From: Piezodorus guildinii
Taxonomy: Eukaryota; Arthropoda; Insecta; Hemiptera; Pentatomidae
Length of the DNA stretch: 64,000 bases
Direction of reading: 5' to 3'
Assembly: GCA_023052935.1 (NCBI GenBank)
Contig: CM041292.1
Span: 35,470,639 to 35,534,638, forward strand
In this document: in pieces, positions 1 to 11,800 of the stretch
Layout of the letters: every line of letters starts with the position of its first letter
Numbering within the stretch: position 1 is the stretch's first letter
Made by a program: the position numbers and the translations under genes
The notes under the pieces: generated by a model
What the model saw: only the letters and a program-made list of their open reading frames with translations
Database searches by the model: none
What the model was told of the DNA's origin: nothing

Positions 1-270
1 TAAGAATATTACTTCGAAAGTTGGAAGATCAGCAACCCTATAGTGGAACAAAACCCCAGACTAATTCGGTGGCAATTTTTGTTTCAAAACCTATTCTCTA
101 ATACAAGCATTTCTTGTCTTCCTACAAACAGATTTTAAAAAATTACACCCTGGAATTTAGAGATAAAAACTAAAAATACAGGTGTATGTCCTCAGTAGGC
201 CTCAGAGAGTAAATTTTTGTTCACAAAAAGGTTTTTAGAATCATTGAAAGTTTGAAATAAAACTATACCA

Positions 271-366
271 AATTAAGTGCTTTAATTAAATTAATTTTGT
301 GCCAATAATAACTAAGTAAATTAAGTGCTTTAATTAAATTAATTTTGTGCCAATAATAACTGAAGT
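271..366. repeat. 48-bp tandem duplication
   Basis: Two adjacent copies of a 48-bp unit start at 271 and 319 and are identical until the last few bases. The near-perfect identity points to a recent local duplication in non-coding DNA. Confidence 0.9.
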
Positions 367-645
367 ATTTAAAAACCAAAAAACACATAGTAATTCCTGT
401 TTAAATTATTAGCATCAATAACTTTGAAAGGATCACAGTTAAAGACAGTTTATTATTTACTATACAAATAACACTGTTTATCAAAGATAAGTTTAATTAC
501 GGAATGTGCAACAAAATACTACAACCACACCATTTTAAAATGAGAAATAAAGCTATATACATACAACTTCTCGGTCATACTTAATCCCAATTCTGAAATC
601 TCAAGAAAAGAACAGAATTAATACAATGTAACTGTTGATATAAAT

Positions 646-831
646 CAGTGGTTCTCAATTATTTTATTTTTTTTTTGTTTCATGATCAGTAGATTTCCAT
701 TGTTCTTCATAAGAGCTCATTCAGGATGCTTATTGTTTTCTTTACTTGAATATTTCCTCAAATATTCCAAAGCTGTTAAATAATACATATGTATTAAATT
801 CTTTGATAAAGTATTACATTGAGGACCACTA
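646..831. mobile_element. hAT-type MITE, 186 bp
   Basis: The left end reads CAGTGGTTCTCAA and the reverse complement of the right end reads TAGTGGTCCTCAA, giving imperfect terminal inverted repeats. The flanks ATATAAAT (638-645) and ATATAAAG (832-839) match at 7 of 8 positions, the TSD length of hAT transposons. There is no coding capacity, so it is a non-autonomous copy. Confidence 0.65.
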
Positions 832-869
832 ATATAAAGTATTAACAATTATTTTTAAGGAATATACTT

Positions 870-1190
870 TAGTTGACTACACCTTAAGAGGTTTGAGGTG
901 CGTTCAGGTCTGAAACAAGATGACACCCTTTCACCTAACAAATGTTGGGTAAAGTGGGGGTAGTGAAATTCCAGTTCTGGCTTATACCGACGATTTGGCA
1001 CTGTTGGGCAAAGAAATGGAACCGTTAAGAGATAGGGCTTGAAATAAATACAGATAAGGAAATACATAAATTTATAGGTCTGAAGGAGATGAGACAACTG
1101 GAGACTTTATATTTCTACACAAAGCAGAATTACAGAGATTGTACCCTTATAATATAAATGAAACACAAATGGGGCTCAAACATGCATGCT
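870..1190 (+). pseudogene. Non-LTR reverse transcriptase fossil
   Basis: Conceptual translation gives a degraded RT palm segment. A block like GVRSGLKQDDTLSP resembles the usual SGLKQGDALSP motif, and AYTDDLALLGKEMEPLRDRA follows where LINE proteins have the YADD active-site box. An in-frame stop follows directly. It is a short dead remnant, of a different family from the RTE LINE in GLG1. Confidence 0.7.
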
Positions 1191-3361
1191 AAGTGGTTAG
1201 GCTTATTGAAGCACGAAATTCTAAAACGCTAATATGGCCTGAATTGGTAAACAAGCATCAAAGAGGTGAGCTAAGGGGTAGGAGGTAGATAAGTCGGATC
1301 TCAAGGGGCTTGGGCTTGAATGGGGATCATCGGATTGAACTGTTTAGCCAAGGATTGATGATATCAGCATTGAAACTTTCGCTAATTCTATTATAAAATG
1401 TTAGTTGAGGAACAATCAATGCTATATATAAAAAATTAAAATTGATAGATTTTTTTTTTACTTTATGGCCTAAGTACCCTTATAAAAACATATTGCTGTC
1501 AATCATCAAGGAAAAAGCCTCTGATATTGACAGTCTTCAAAGTATAATTAGGATGGACTACTATGAAATCCTTAATTTTTTTTTTAGAATCGGAAAATTT
1601 AACATTAAATTGTAGAACAGCATGGAAGCAGACACATAAATGCTCAATATACGTAATGGGAGAGCTGGAGATATAACAGGCAATTAGCAGACGCTCAAGG
1701 AGGAGGAACTGATAGCAAAGTAACTTTATTATATTTCAACACTGTCATAAAGTATTAGTGAGAATAATAAATACTTGAAGATTACGACATAATCTTAGCA
1801 GAACTAATAAAAAAAACCTAGGATTCTGCTAGAAATAGAGCAGGTTCTGACCACTTCCTTCATTTATATTGATATCTGATCATCCTTCTCATTTGGCCAT
1901 TCGGCATCCACACACTTTATTTATGAATCCATGGTTACATCATGATAATAACATTTACTTGGCCAAACTCTTCAAGGTTTCTCTAGTGGTTTCATGAATA
2001 CAACCACACCTAGCCTTTTATTAACTGTTTATCATAAGAATTTACCCGCGCTACGTTCTAAAGATTTCCGGAATGTCAAATGTACCTTTACTCCTACATT
2101 TCGATCAAATTGGATACAACCCTGAACAAATGATTGTCTTATAGAGTATATACAGACTTCAGTCAACATTTTTACTTATTAGGATACCTCTGTCTCCCTC
2201 TTTAATTTAACTAGGGGACTGAAGAATTCTAAATGAGTAGTACTGAAGAAGTGCTAGTAGGAGTGGTTCTCAACTTTCTACTCTATCCCTGCAATTATTT
2301 ACAGTTATACACACTTCTACAGCCCCTTTTAATTGAGATAAAGGATTGAAATTTCGATAATTGACTTTGTATCAAAGAAGTGCCTTTAGGAAAACACGAT
2401 TTTTTTCATATTATCTTTTTCCACTATTATATCATTAATAATTTTTTATTTCTGGTATACGTTATTTATTAATTTGAATGAATTATTCAATAAACTCATA
2501 CTAAATTTAAAAAATGTGAATACAGGAGGAAGTCTCCGAATTGCCTTATAATATCTTCATAATATTTAATATTTGCAGTTTTTAATCTAGCACAGATAAT
2601 TATACAATAACACTAATTTAAGAATCGTTACAGCCATAAATGTGGTTCTTGAATAGGATCAGGCATGTCACAGCAAAAATAATCAAGATTGGATTTCATC
2701 TTATAATTAAGAGTTGATATCATACATAAAAATCTTCCAAAAATTGAATGAATCTAACATATCTATGTCATCTTATCAGTAGTACAAGACATTGGATTAT
2801 CACTTTCAAAGATTTAATATTAAAATAATGATGATCATCATAGAAATACAATAAATTATCAATTGTACAAGCTAATTAATCAATAATTACCTGTAATCAA
2901 TTGATCAACCAATAACTTTAACCATATTACTATTTCCTACAAAACTTGACTCTCATTAGGTTCCTTTAAAATACCGCTCACAAACAAGAGGTAGAATCAA
3001 ACTATGAGATCAACTTCCATAGATTCCGGCCTGAAGTTCCGGAAACTTTGACCGTAAGAATAACCACATGTCCTCCTGAAGGATTACATCTTACGTTGAT
3101 CTGGTAAATAAATGAGTCTTTTATTAAACTTATAAAGTGATAGCGTTCTGTTGCTCAGATAGTAGTAAGGACAAGGACAGTCTTAAAATTACTAACTTTG
3201 AGTATCGAACTATTTATTTTTGTCAAGTTCAACACCAAGACACCAGTACCAAGACCGACATTGTATCAACTATTTTTACACCCAATAATGGGTTCGTTCC
3301 TCAACGCTTGGGAAACAAACAGAACATGTACACATTTTTATCGTTCCAACAACTCCAGATC

Positions 3362-3640
3362 GGGAGTGGCGTGGTCTAGTGGATAGAGCACTATTCTACT
3401 GATCTCCGGATCCCAGGTTCGAATCCCAGTTGAGGCATAATTATTTATTCTGTTCCACGTTGGAGTATGGAGACCTTCCTGGAGCACACCCAGCCTCTAA
3501 AAAGTTGGTGCCCAAAAATTGGAGGTAAAGGGAAATCTGGCGGCTGTGCTTAATTTTGGCTTAAGCACCTCCTAGCCCGGCCGTTGTCTGAATAGGTGGT
3601 CTAGGTGCAATAAACTACTCTCAGACCATTCCCTTCCTAA
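3362..3640 (+). mobile_element. SINE-1 copy (tRNA-derived)
   Basis: The head carries an A-box-like TGGTCTAGTGG and a B box GGTTCGAATCC, followed by the body shared with the copies at 36671, 37718, 39060, 33458 and 62705. This copy is the most diverged of the long ones. Pol III-type internal promoter boxes plus a common non-tRNA body define a SINE rather than a tRNA gene. Confidence 0.85.
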
Positions 3641-4740
3641 TGTTAGAACGACTGCAAAAGATGGAAATTTTGGAATGCCAGGAAGCAAGTGCTGTATTTG
3701 GCTCAATTTATGGCTAAACCACCCCGAAAAAATCTAACTATCTCGCGAAAAAAGGGTTTAAACCCAGAAAGCATATTTAACTGAGACCGAAGGGATTTTG
3801 GGCTAACAAAAGATACGAAAGCGTCGATGCGAGGGCACCTCAGTAAGCCCGGCTGTGTCGTTCTTCTACTGGTTAGATGACAGACTGTGCTCATCAATTT
3901 AAAGATTTTTTTCAAAATGTGAAGACTTTTATAAGTGCTTTGCCAACATGATTAAGAATCTCTCTTGGATATGGAACAGAAATGGAGATGAGGTGAAGAG
4001 GAGAATGCACAACCGAAGAGACTATCGGCCACATCATCCAAACATGACTAGAAACCATGTGTACCCTTTGGAAGAAGCCATGAGAAAAAAAAAGAATACA
4101 TCGTGTACAAGAAAAAGACTTGTACTTGTAGAGAAAGAAAATAAAAACCTAAATTTTTCTGCTCAGGAATTGGGTATTACCTTATACTCGATGTCCAAAT
4201 ATTCAGTGGATATCTCGAAACATCTCATTGCCACAGAAAGAAGATAGTTTCATACATTAGATAGTTAGATCCAAAGGTATAGATTGCAAAATGGTAGGAG
4301 GGCAGGAAAAAAAGAGCACTTCGCTGAAATCAAGATCCACTTTGAAATGATGATGAGTCAGTCTAGTGCCGAAATTTACTCCGTGGCCTTTAAGTATTGT
4401 GCATATTAAGGAAGACACTAGACTTAAGCACTTTCAATGTACTCAAGGGATCCAACCATAGGTGGCACAAGCTCCAAAGAGGCTGAAATTCTTCAATATT
4501 GTTCAATCCTCTCATTACCGCTATTTTGAGCATTTGTATTCTTTAGGGTTTTGTTTTTCATGTTGTGCTTAAATCCCAATAATAAAATAATGCACCAGAT
4601 AGTAAACTTTGATGAGATACGTCGTTAGAATGAACAAGTGTTAGGGAAGAAATACAAGCCCCGAAAAATAAAATACTTTGTTTATTTAGTTTGTGACTCT
4701 TGGAATGGGTTATATTGATCGTCTTTACTGTTTCCTATAA

Positions 4741-4970
4741 TGTGGGTCAGGGTGGCCGAGACGGTTAGCGCGCGTTGCTTTAAACACGCGTTCCCTAACA
4801 ATCAGATGACCAATACCTAGAAACCAAAAATTACGAGTTCAACTCTCGGAACTGGAGGGAACTTTTATCTCCGCATTAATCTTCCCGCCCTCGCTCCCTG
4901 GTCCGAGAAACCCCCGTATAGACGGACCCCTTCAAAGACGAGGGAGGGGTGGACAAAAAAAAAAAAAAAA
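4741..4970 (+). mobile_element. tRNA-Leu-like SINE with A-rich tail
   Basis: The 5' part resembles a leucine-type tRNA head (GTCAGGGTGGCCGAG then a D-loop-like GGTTAG), with a weak B box (GAGTTCAACTC) displaced by an extra ~30 nt. A GC-richer body follows and an A-run begins at 4956. The cloverleaf is broken by a too-large anticodon loop, so a functional tRNA is unlikely. Only one copy is seen here. Confidence 0.6.
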
Positions 4971-5654
4971 ATAATAATAAAGTTTCGTATAATTTAAGAA
5001 CTAAGGTTTAGTACCTCGGGATTTACCATATGTGAATTAGAAATAGAGAAGGTTAAGCTCTTTTGTTGAAACAAATATATTTTTATTCTGTGTGGATTGC
5101 CAAATAAATATATATTAACTATACCCATAAACTCACTATAGATAAACCTTTCACTCTTAATTGGAGCTGATAATCACGTTAAATCTTTCCTCGCCTCACA
5201 TTTCAAAGCAATATCCTCCCCTCAAAAGACAAGCCTCCCTCTACCGTAAAAAGAAAAGATCTATCTCTATTTTATCTTCCATAAGTTGAAGGGTATCAAT
5301 AATTTTAAAATTCTTTTCAGCCTCATACTCTTTGATTTGTGCTTAAACGGGTTGGATTTTATTGTATCATCATTGATAGATCGGAAGACGTAGAATGATG
5401 TACAGTGTAGCTTCTCTACCTCATCTATTGTCCAAAGTAGGAATCTTGGTTAGTGAACTTTAATGATATCGTATTGATGATGATAAATATTAGCTAAATA
5501 TGTTCTCATCAAATTCCAATGTTTCTCAAATCCATGCTATGATTTAATAATTTTTTTTTTTTAGTTCATATCCTATTCTTCCAATTGTACGATAGGAGTT
5601 TACAAAGTTAAGGTTTGGCATTGTTCTCTGGAGATCTATTTCTAAGTTATGAAA

Positions 5655-5678
5655 ATCGATATTTAAAATTGGCGGGAA
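5655..5678 (+). promoter_or_regulatory. DRE-like and E2F-like sites upstream of PRIM2
   Basis: AATCGATA (5654-5661) differs by one base from the insect DRE consensus TATCGATA. TTGGCGGGAA (5669-5678) matches the core of the E2F consensus. They lie ~160-180 bp before the PRIM2 start codon. DREF and E2F are known activators of insect replication genes, so S-phase control is a reasonable inference. A weaker E2F-like TTTTTGCGGGA is at 5687-5697. Confidence 0.5.
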
Positions 5679-5835
5679 TATTAATGTTTTTGCGGGATTC
5701 TGTTTGATAATAATTTTTAAGATACATATTGCCAGTGGATTGTGTTATATTTTTGTTTGTGTGTAAATTATGTCATATTGGCGTCGTATCATTACTACAT
5801 ATCAGTATTGAAGTTATATTTTAATTAATTAACAA

Positions 5836-8800
5836 ATGGATTTTAAACGTACTATAAGAAGGAGTGTAATTCAACCAATATATGGTGATTTAGAAGATTT
5901 GTATCCTCATAATTTACAGTTGTACACTACTCCACCAAATTTTGAAATTTCATTGCGAGAGTTAGAAGAATGTACATCTCAAAGATTATCTAGTTAGTAA
6001 TACATGTCTAGCATTCCATGAAGATAAATTTCTTAATCTACATCAGTAACTTTATAGTAATTTATGTTTTATTTTAAAGTACTCCAGACGATGGAAGAAG
6101 TGTTAAACCGTGGGCTTAAAGGTGATGAATGGCGGAAAACAGTTTTCAGTGAGCTTAGAAAACAAGATTTAAAGAACTTTAGAAAACTGGTTAGCTTCTA
6201 ATTCTTTTTCTATACTATTTCTTATATGTAAATTTTGTTTAGTTCATATTATATTTGTAGATAACCAATACCTCATTCAGTAATGATGAAGAGTTATATG
6301 CTACAAGGAAACAGGATCATATATCACACTTCATGTTAAGATTAGCATATTGTGATACAGAAGACAAAAGAAGGTGGTTCATTGCCCGAGAGTTGGAATT
6401 GTTTAAATTCAAGTGGTTTTACCTCAATCAATCAGAAAGACAACAATTTTTAAGAATCAATAATTTAAATTATGAAGTGGTATGTGACTACTTAATATTT
6501 TGTTTATATTATTATTTTTATGTACATTAACAATATTTCTATCTTTAAACTGTGATTCCTAAATAATAATCAATTATATTTATTGTAATTATCAGTGTTA
6601 TCAACAGAAAAATAATTTATTGGTGGTTTAGGTATCTTAAATACATGTTTTAGTTTAATAGTTTTCATTATTGTTGTGAAGAAAATCTAACAGGCATATT
6701 TATTTATTATTTTAGCCATTTTTTAGACCATGTTGACTGGTTAGTTTTCCATCCATAATTGGAAATATTGTATATTCTTATACATGCAAAGCTTTTTCAT
6801 AAAGAAGAGTTTATATAAAGTTCATAATCTATAAATATATCTATTACATCTAAAATATTTGTTTAATAAAAAAAAATAGAATTAAGTAAATCATTGAATT
6901 TTTCCATTTAATTCACTTGTTAATTTTAATTTGTTTGTTTGTTTATTTATTTAATACCCCTTTATGCTGCTGTGGCTAATCGGCCTATGCTACAGTGGGA
7001 ATCCTAAAGTTTACCTATCCAGGTTTAATTAGGATAGGATTCTTTAAGCCTAAAACGCACAGGCATGAGACCCCCTTTTAACGCTTCCTTCGAAGGACCA
7101 CCTGTTGGTTTGAACCCGGGACCTTGGGCTTAGGAGGCTGTTATGTTAATTATATTTTGGCATGACTCCAATAAGTATTGAACTGATGGTCGGTAGCTGT
7201 TGATATTAAATTAATACATTAAAAAAAAATTAGTTGGTGCCAAAGTAATGAATAAATGTGAAGAGACATATATGGTTGTATTGCTTAACTAATGGTTAAT
7301 TAGTGTTGTTAAAGAAAATTATTTCTAAACAAAACAAATCAGAGTTTTAAAAAAAAAATATTATAAGCCTTCTCATGTTAATGAAGTATTTATTTTATTT
7401 TACCCAAGATTCAGCACTTACAAGTTATGGCTGGGTTTCAAAATGATTTTCTTAACCATAAAGTTAACTGGATTTTTACAAAATAACATTTCTTTCCTGG
7501 GTGTAGTCAGAGTATGGATCAGATGCGTGAAGCGAGGACTTAATTACTGATTGATCACATCACCTCACCTTACATGATTATCCTAATGCTAAGAATCAAG
7601 CAAATCTCCTTTCCAAAGACCTTTCACATGATGTTGAGAGATAGATTTATTTAAATGAATTATCTTCTTTTTTTATCGATAAATTTGATATTTAATATAT
7701 ATATATATATATATTGTACTCATTAACATATCTGCTTTATTTTTTTTAGTTGCCAGAAACTGAAAAACTAGAGCTGTCCAAAGATTCTTTAGGAATGATC
7801 CAGACCAGTACAGAGTACTATAAAGTTCCATTTATAACAGTATCTGATTTAGTCAGAGCTAGGAAAGTGTACTTATCAAAAGGAATGGCTTTTATTGTTA
7901 GTGAAGATATGTCTTCTGTGATTGCGTCCACTTATAGAGCTTCACTTTCTAAAAGCTTAGCTGTAAGTCATGGATATATGTTTGGTTGAAGTATTTATTT
8001 TCTGAATATTATGATTTATCAGTGAAAAATTATAAATATGTAGGAAGAAATGGTTTGGGTGGCAGTCTTAAAAGAATAGAAAATAATAAACTATATATAA
8101 TAATAAACATATATAATAATAAACATATATAATAATAAACATTCAGTTGGTGAAACTTTTGTATAATTATACATTTTAGCCTACTATGAATTGATCTTAC
8201 TTATTAATTGATTGTTTGGTGTGAAATATTATCTCACTCAAGTATTTATTGTTCCTTGAGGCCATTTTTCATTTTGAATAAGGTATTTTCTGATTTTCCT
8301 TTTTAGTAGGGCCCACAAATAGTTAGTTATATTTGAAAGAAATAATGGAAGAGGGATTTCAAGAGCTTTTTGCAGCAACTAAATCGTAATAGATAACGTA
8401 TATATGTCCAAAGTAATGGTCGTTCGTATGTTAAAAATTTTATTTATTTGCCATTTTTCTTTTACTTTTAATTCTACCTTTCATACTTAAAAGTGCACAA
8501 ACCTATCAATAATTCGGTCCATGAATCCAATGTTATTAAACTTTTTCAAATAAAAACAGACCACACTATCACTGACTGCTCAAGGTGTTTTAATATGCTA
8601 TACTAAATTCCTTATTTGGTTTCCTCCAAATCATAATTTTTTCATATGAACCATGTATTTTAGTATGGGAGTCATCTTTAAACATTTTAATTCATCAACC
8701 TTTTCTTAAAAAAAAGTTGCGAACATTCAACCTATTCTCTTATTGCCTTACCTGCTGAAAGACATTTTCTGTACTTCTTTTACCCTGTTTTGTCATATAT

Positions 8801-11800
8801 TTTTAGAACACGGCAAACAGTTGAAACACTTACTTTGTATCCAGAAATTCTGGAAAATTCTGAAATAAGGAAAGGTTTACTCATTTGAGGTATTATTTTC
8901 TTATTTGATGAATAATCATTTTTTCAGTTTTAACATTTAATATTTTTTGGACACTCACTTTTTTGCTTTTATATTTTATTAGTATATTATCTACACTATA
9001 CATAGCCATCCACATATTCTCATCAATTTTTTTCAACACTTCAACTATTTCTCTTTTGAAAATTATTCAAAGCCGTTGTTTGATTGTTGCGTTTTTATTT
9101 TAGGGCCTAATTTTAAAAAAAATTCTTTCCAAGGTTGGGTAGGGAGAAAAATCGTTTAAAAAATAAAATTATGTCGAAGATTAGTAAGAATATTAACATA
9201 TACAACCATTAAACAACAGGATATAACGATTTCTGAATACTTTTGACTCTGAATGATCTTGTAATTTTACATTATTAATCTGATATTTTTTAAAACAATA
9301 AACATTTCGGTTATCTGGTCAGTGATTTCCTTTTATGGGACTCTCGTTTAAAGATTTATGAGTGATAAAGAATTATATAAATTCTTATTGAGGATATGAT
9401 AGTTATCAAAATACTTGTTAATATGAAGAGATGGATATCTGAAACATGTATTTGTTTCTTTCCACCCATTTGTAAAATGGTCACTGCAGACTCTATTCTC
9501 TTTATTACACTCAATCTATTGTTTTCTTAGCACTTGATGTTAAAGTATGGCCACTCAAACTCCATTGCTCACATTTCCAATACATTTGCCAACCAGGACT
9601 TTATGGAAGTGATTTATTTTAAAGTTTAATACTTTATGCAATCTGATATTGATTTCTTACTTTCACTTACCTATATATGAAATACATAGTAAGAAAAAGT
9701 ATTGAGATCGTAAAAATTTTCTAATTCCTGTTTTAAACGGAAATACACATTTTACGGTTCCCTGACTCTAAATCCCCACAAAAAGGTCTGTGTGTTTGTG
9801 GTAAGTCTAGCGCAAGAAAGAAAAGTCGTACAAAACTGAAATTTCATATTTAAGATAACTGTAGGAACGAGATATTACAGCAACTTTTTGTTCAAAACTG
9901 GCTGACCGAAAGATCTACTTTATACCATTTTTCACCTTTTTACGACTCTCAAAAACGGCTCTAACAATTTTGATTAAACTCACTGTATCAATGTAAAATA
10001 CAATGTAGGTTTTGTTCTGATTGAAATAGTCTGACAGGGCTCAAATGCCGATGGTTTAAATTTTCTACCTCTAATTTTGTATATTTTATTAAATTAACCA
10101 TATCATCTTGTTAGCATTGATAAAAAACGGAATAATATAGGAGGATGAACGAATTCAATATACAATTAAAGGAGATAAGAGTAAAAATATTTTTGTTTGC
10201 AATTTTTTTGTTTTTGAACATCAAAACAGTAATATAGATGTATGTAAAAAGTTCTCATCTTACCTGCAAAATTGTAAAAATCTACAGAGTGATTAAAGCC
10301 GATAATAACTGATTGTCATAGATAATAATATAATAGATTATTTAATAAAAATATGTTTCTATCGAAAGACAATGTAATTAATTCTTTAACAATTTATTTT
10401 CATCTCTAAATGTATTTAAAAATTCTTAAATTGATTTTAACAAGGGAGGTTAGTGAAAGTCGTGTGTTGCGTGCACCAGATTTTTAATCAACCATTTAAA
10501 CTAAAATGATTAATAATTTCTTTATTTTAAGTGGTGATACATTAAATATTTTTATAATCCAGAACTTTTGATTTTATTTTATTATCCTGTAGTTTGCAGC
10601 TAGAAGAATTGATGATATAGCAGAAGATACCCGTATTTTCTCATTAGTAAAAGGGGCTGCAAAACGTGAAAGAGATGTTGATTATACTCCGTCTAACAAT
10701 GGGAAAGTTGATATCAACAACTTGGATACGGTAATAAACATTTTTTTAAAATTTATATTAAATATAAAATGAAAATTTCTACCTTTAAATTGAATTAATA
10801 AAACTCATGGTTTTTAGCTGGCTAAAATATCGTTTCCACTATGCATGCAACAACTTCACCAAAGGTTGCGTAAAGAACATCATTTAAAGCATTTTGCCAG
10901 ATTGCAGTATTTATTGTTTATAAAAGGAATTGGTGTTACATTAGAAGATGCCTTACGATTCTGGAAATCTGAATTTACCAAAAAAATAGATCCTGAGAAG
11001 GTATTTGTGATATCTATATTTCTTTGTTTTAAGGAAGAAAACAATAGCTGATCTATATCACTGTTTTAGTTTGAAAAAAGTTATGCCTATAATGTGCGGC
11101 ACAGTTACGGAAAAGTTGGTAAAATGGCTAACTACTCACCACAAAGCTGTTTGAAAATCATCAATAGTAGTGTCGGTCCTAGTGAAGCTCACGGTTGTCC
11201 ATTCAAACATCAAGATCAGAGCAGTTTGAAAAAAACTCTTATTCAGAATGGGCTCTCTTCTATAGGTATATTATTATTTTATTTAGAACCTTTTAACCTT
11301 CATGTATAATTTTTCAAGTTTTAATAAAATGATTTTCAGATTGCCAAGAAGTAATAGACTTTGTTCGACGGGGTCATTATCAAATAGCTTGTGGAATATA
11401 CTTTCAGAAAATGCATGGTGTAGATAAAGTCATCATTAATCACCCAAACCATTATTTTGATGAAAGCCAAATGGTCTTAAATAATAAAACCATCAAGACT
11501 GAAATTAAAGGTAACACAAATTTAATAGATATATATTGAGTTGTTATAATTTGATATTTATTACTTTTATTTCAATTTTGTTTTATTTAGTTTATTTAAT
11601 ATTAAATATTGTGATTATAATAAAGAATTAGGTATCAGTCAAAAAGATCACAAAATACTAATAAAAAAAAAAATTATTCAACCTTTACTAAATATTAGTT
11701 GTCCAGGAAATAATGCAGAATTTTCTTTAAAATACTCCTCTACATAACTAACTGTTTACATTTACTGGATTATTCATTTGTATAAATAGTGGAGTGCCTG

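Larger units (their letters stand above)
1..5835. other. Spacer upstream of PRIM2
   Basis: No convincing host gene is visible here. Short open frames (for example 3948-4247) have no recognisable domain. The recognisable contents are a 48-bp tandem duplication, a small hAT-type MITE, a reverse-transcriptase fossil, one SINE-1 copy, one tRNA-Leu-like SINE and the PRIM2 promoter region, all listed separately. The stretches 1190-3360, 3640-4735 and 4975-5640 are AT-rich and hold nothing I can name. Confidence 0.6.

Noticed and set aside
3948..4247. 99-codon open frame
   Set aside because: No recognisable domain, splice partner or repeat family; this length is expected by chance here.
4741..4860. 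tRNA-Leu gene
   Set aside because: The anticodon arm has an oversized loop and ~30 extra nt displace the T arm. An A-run follows, as in a SINE.
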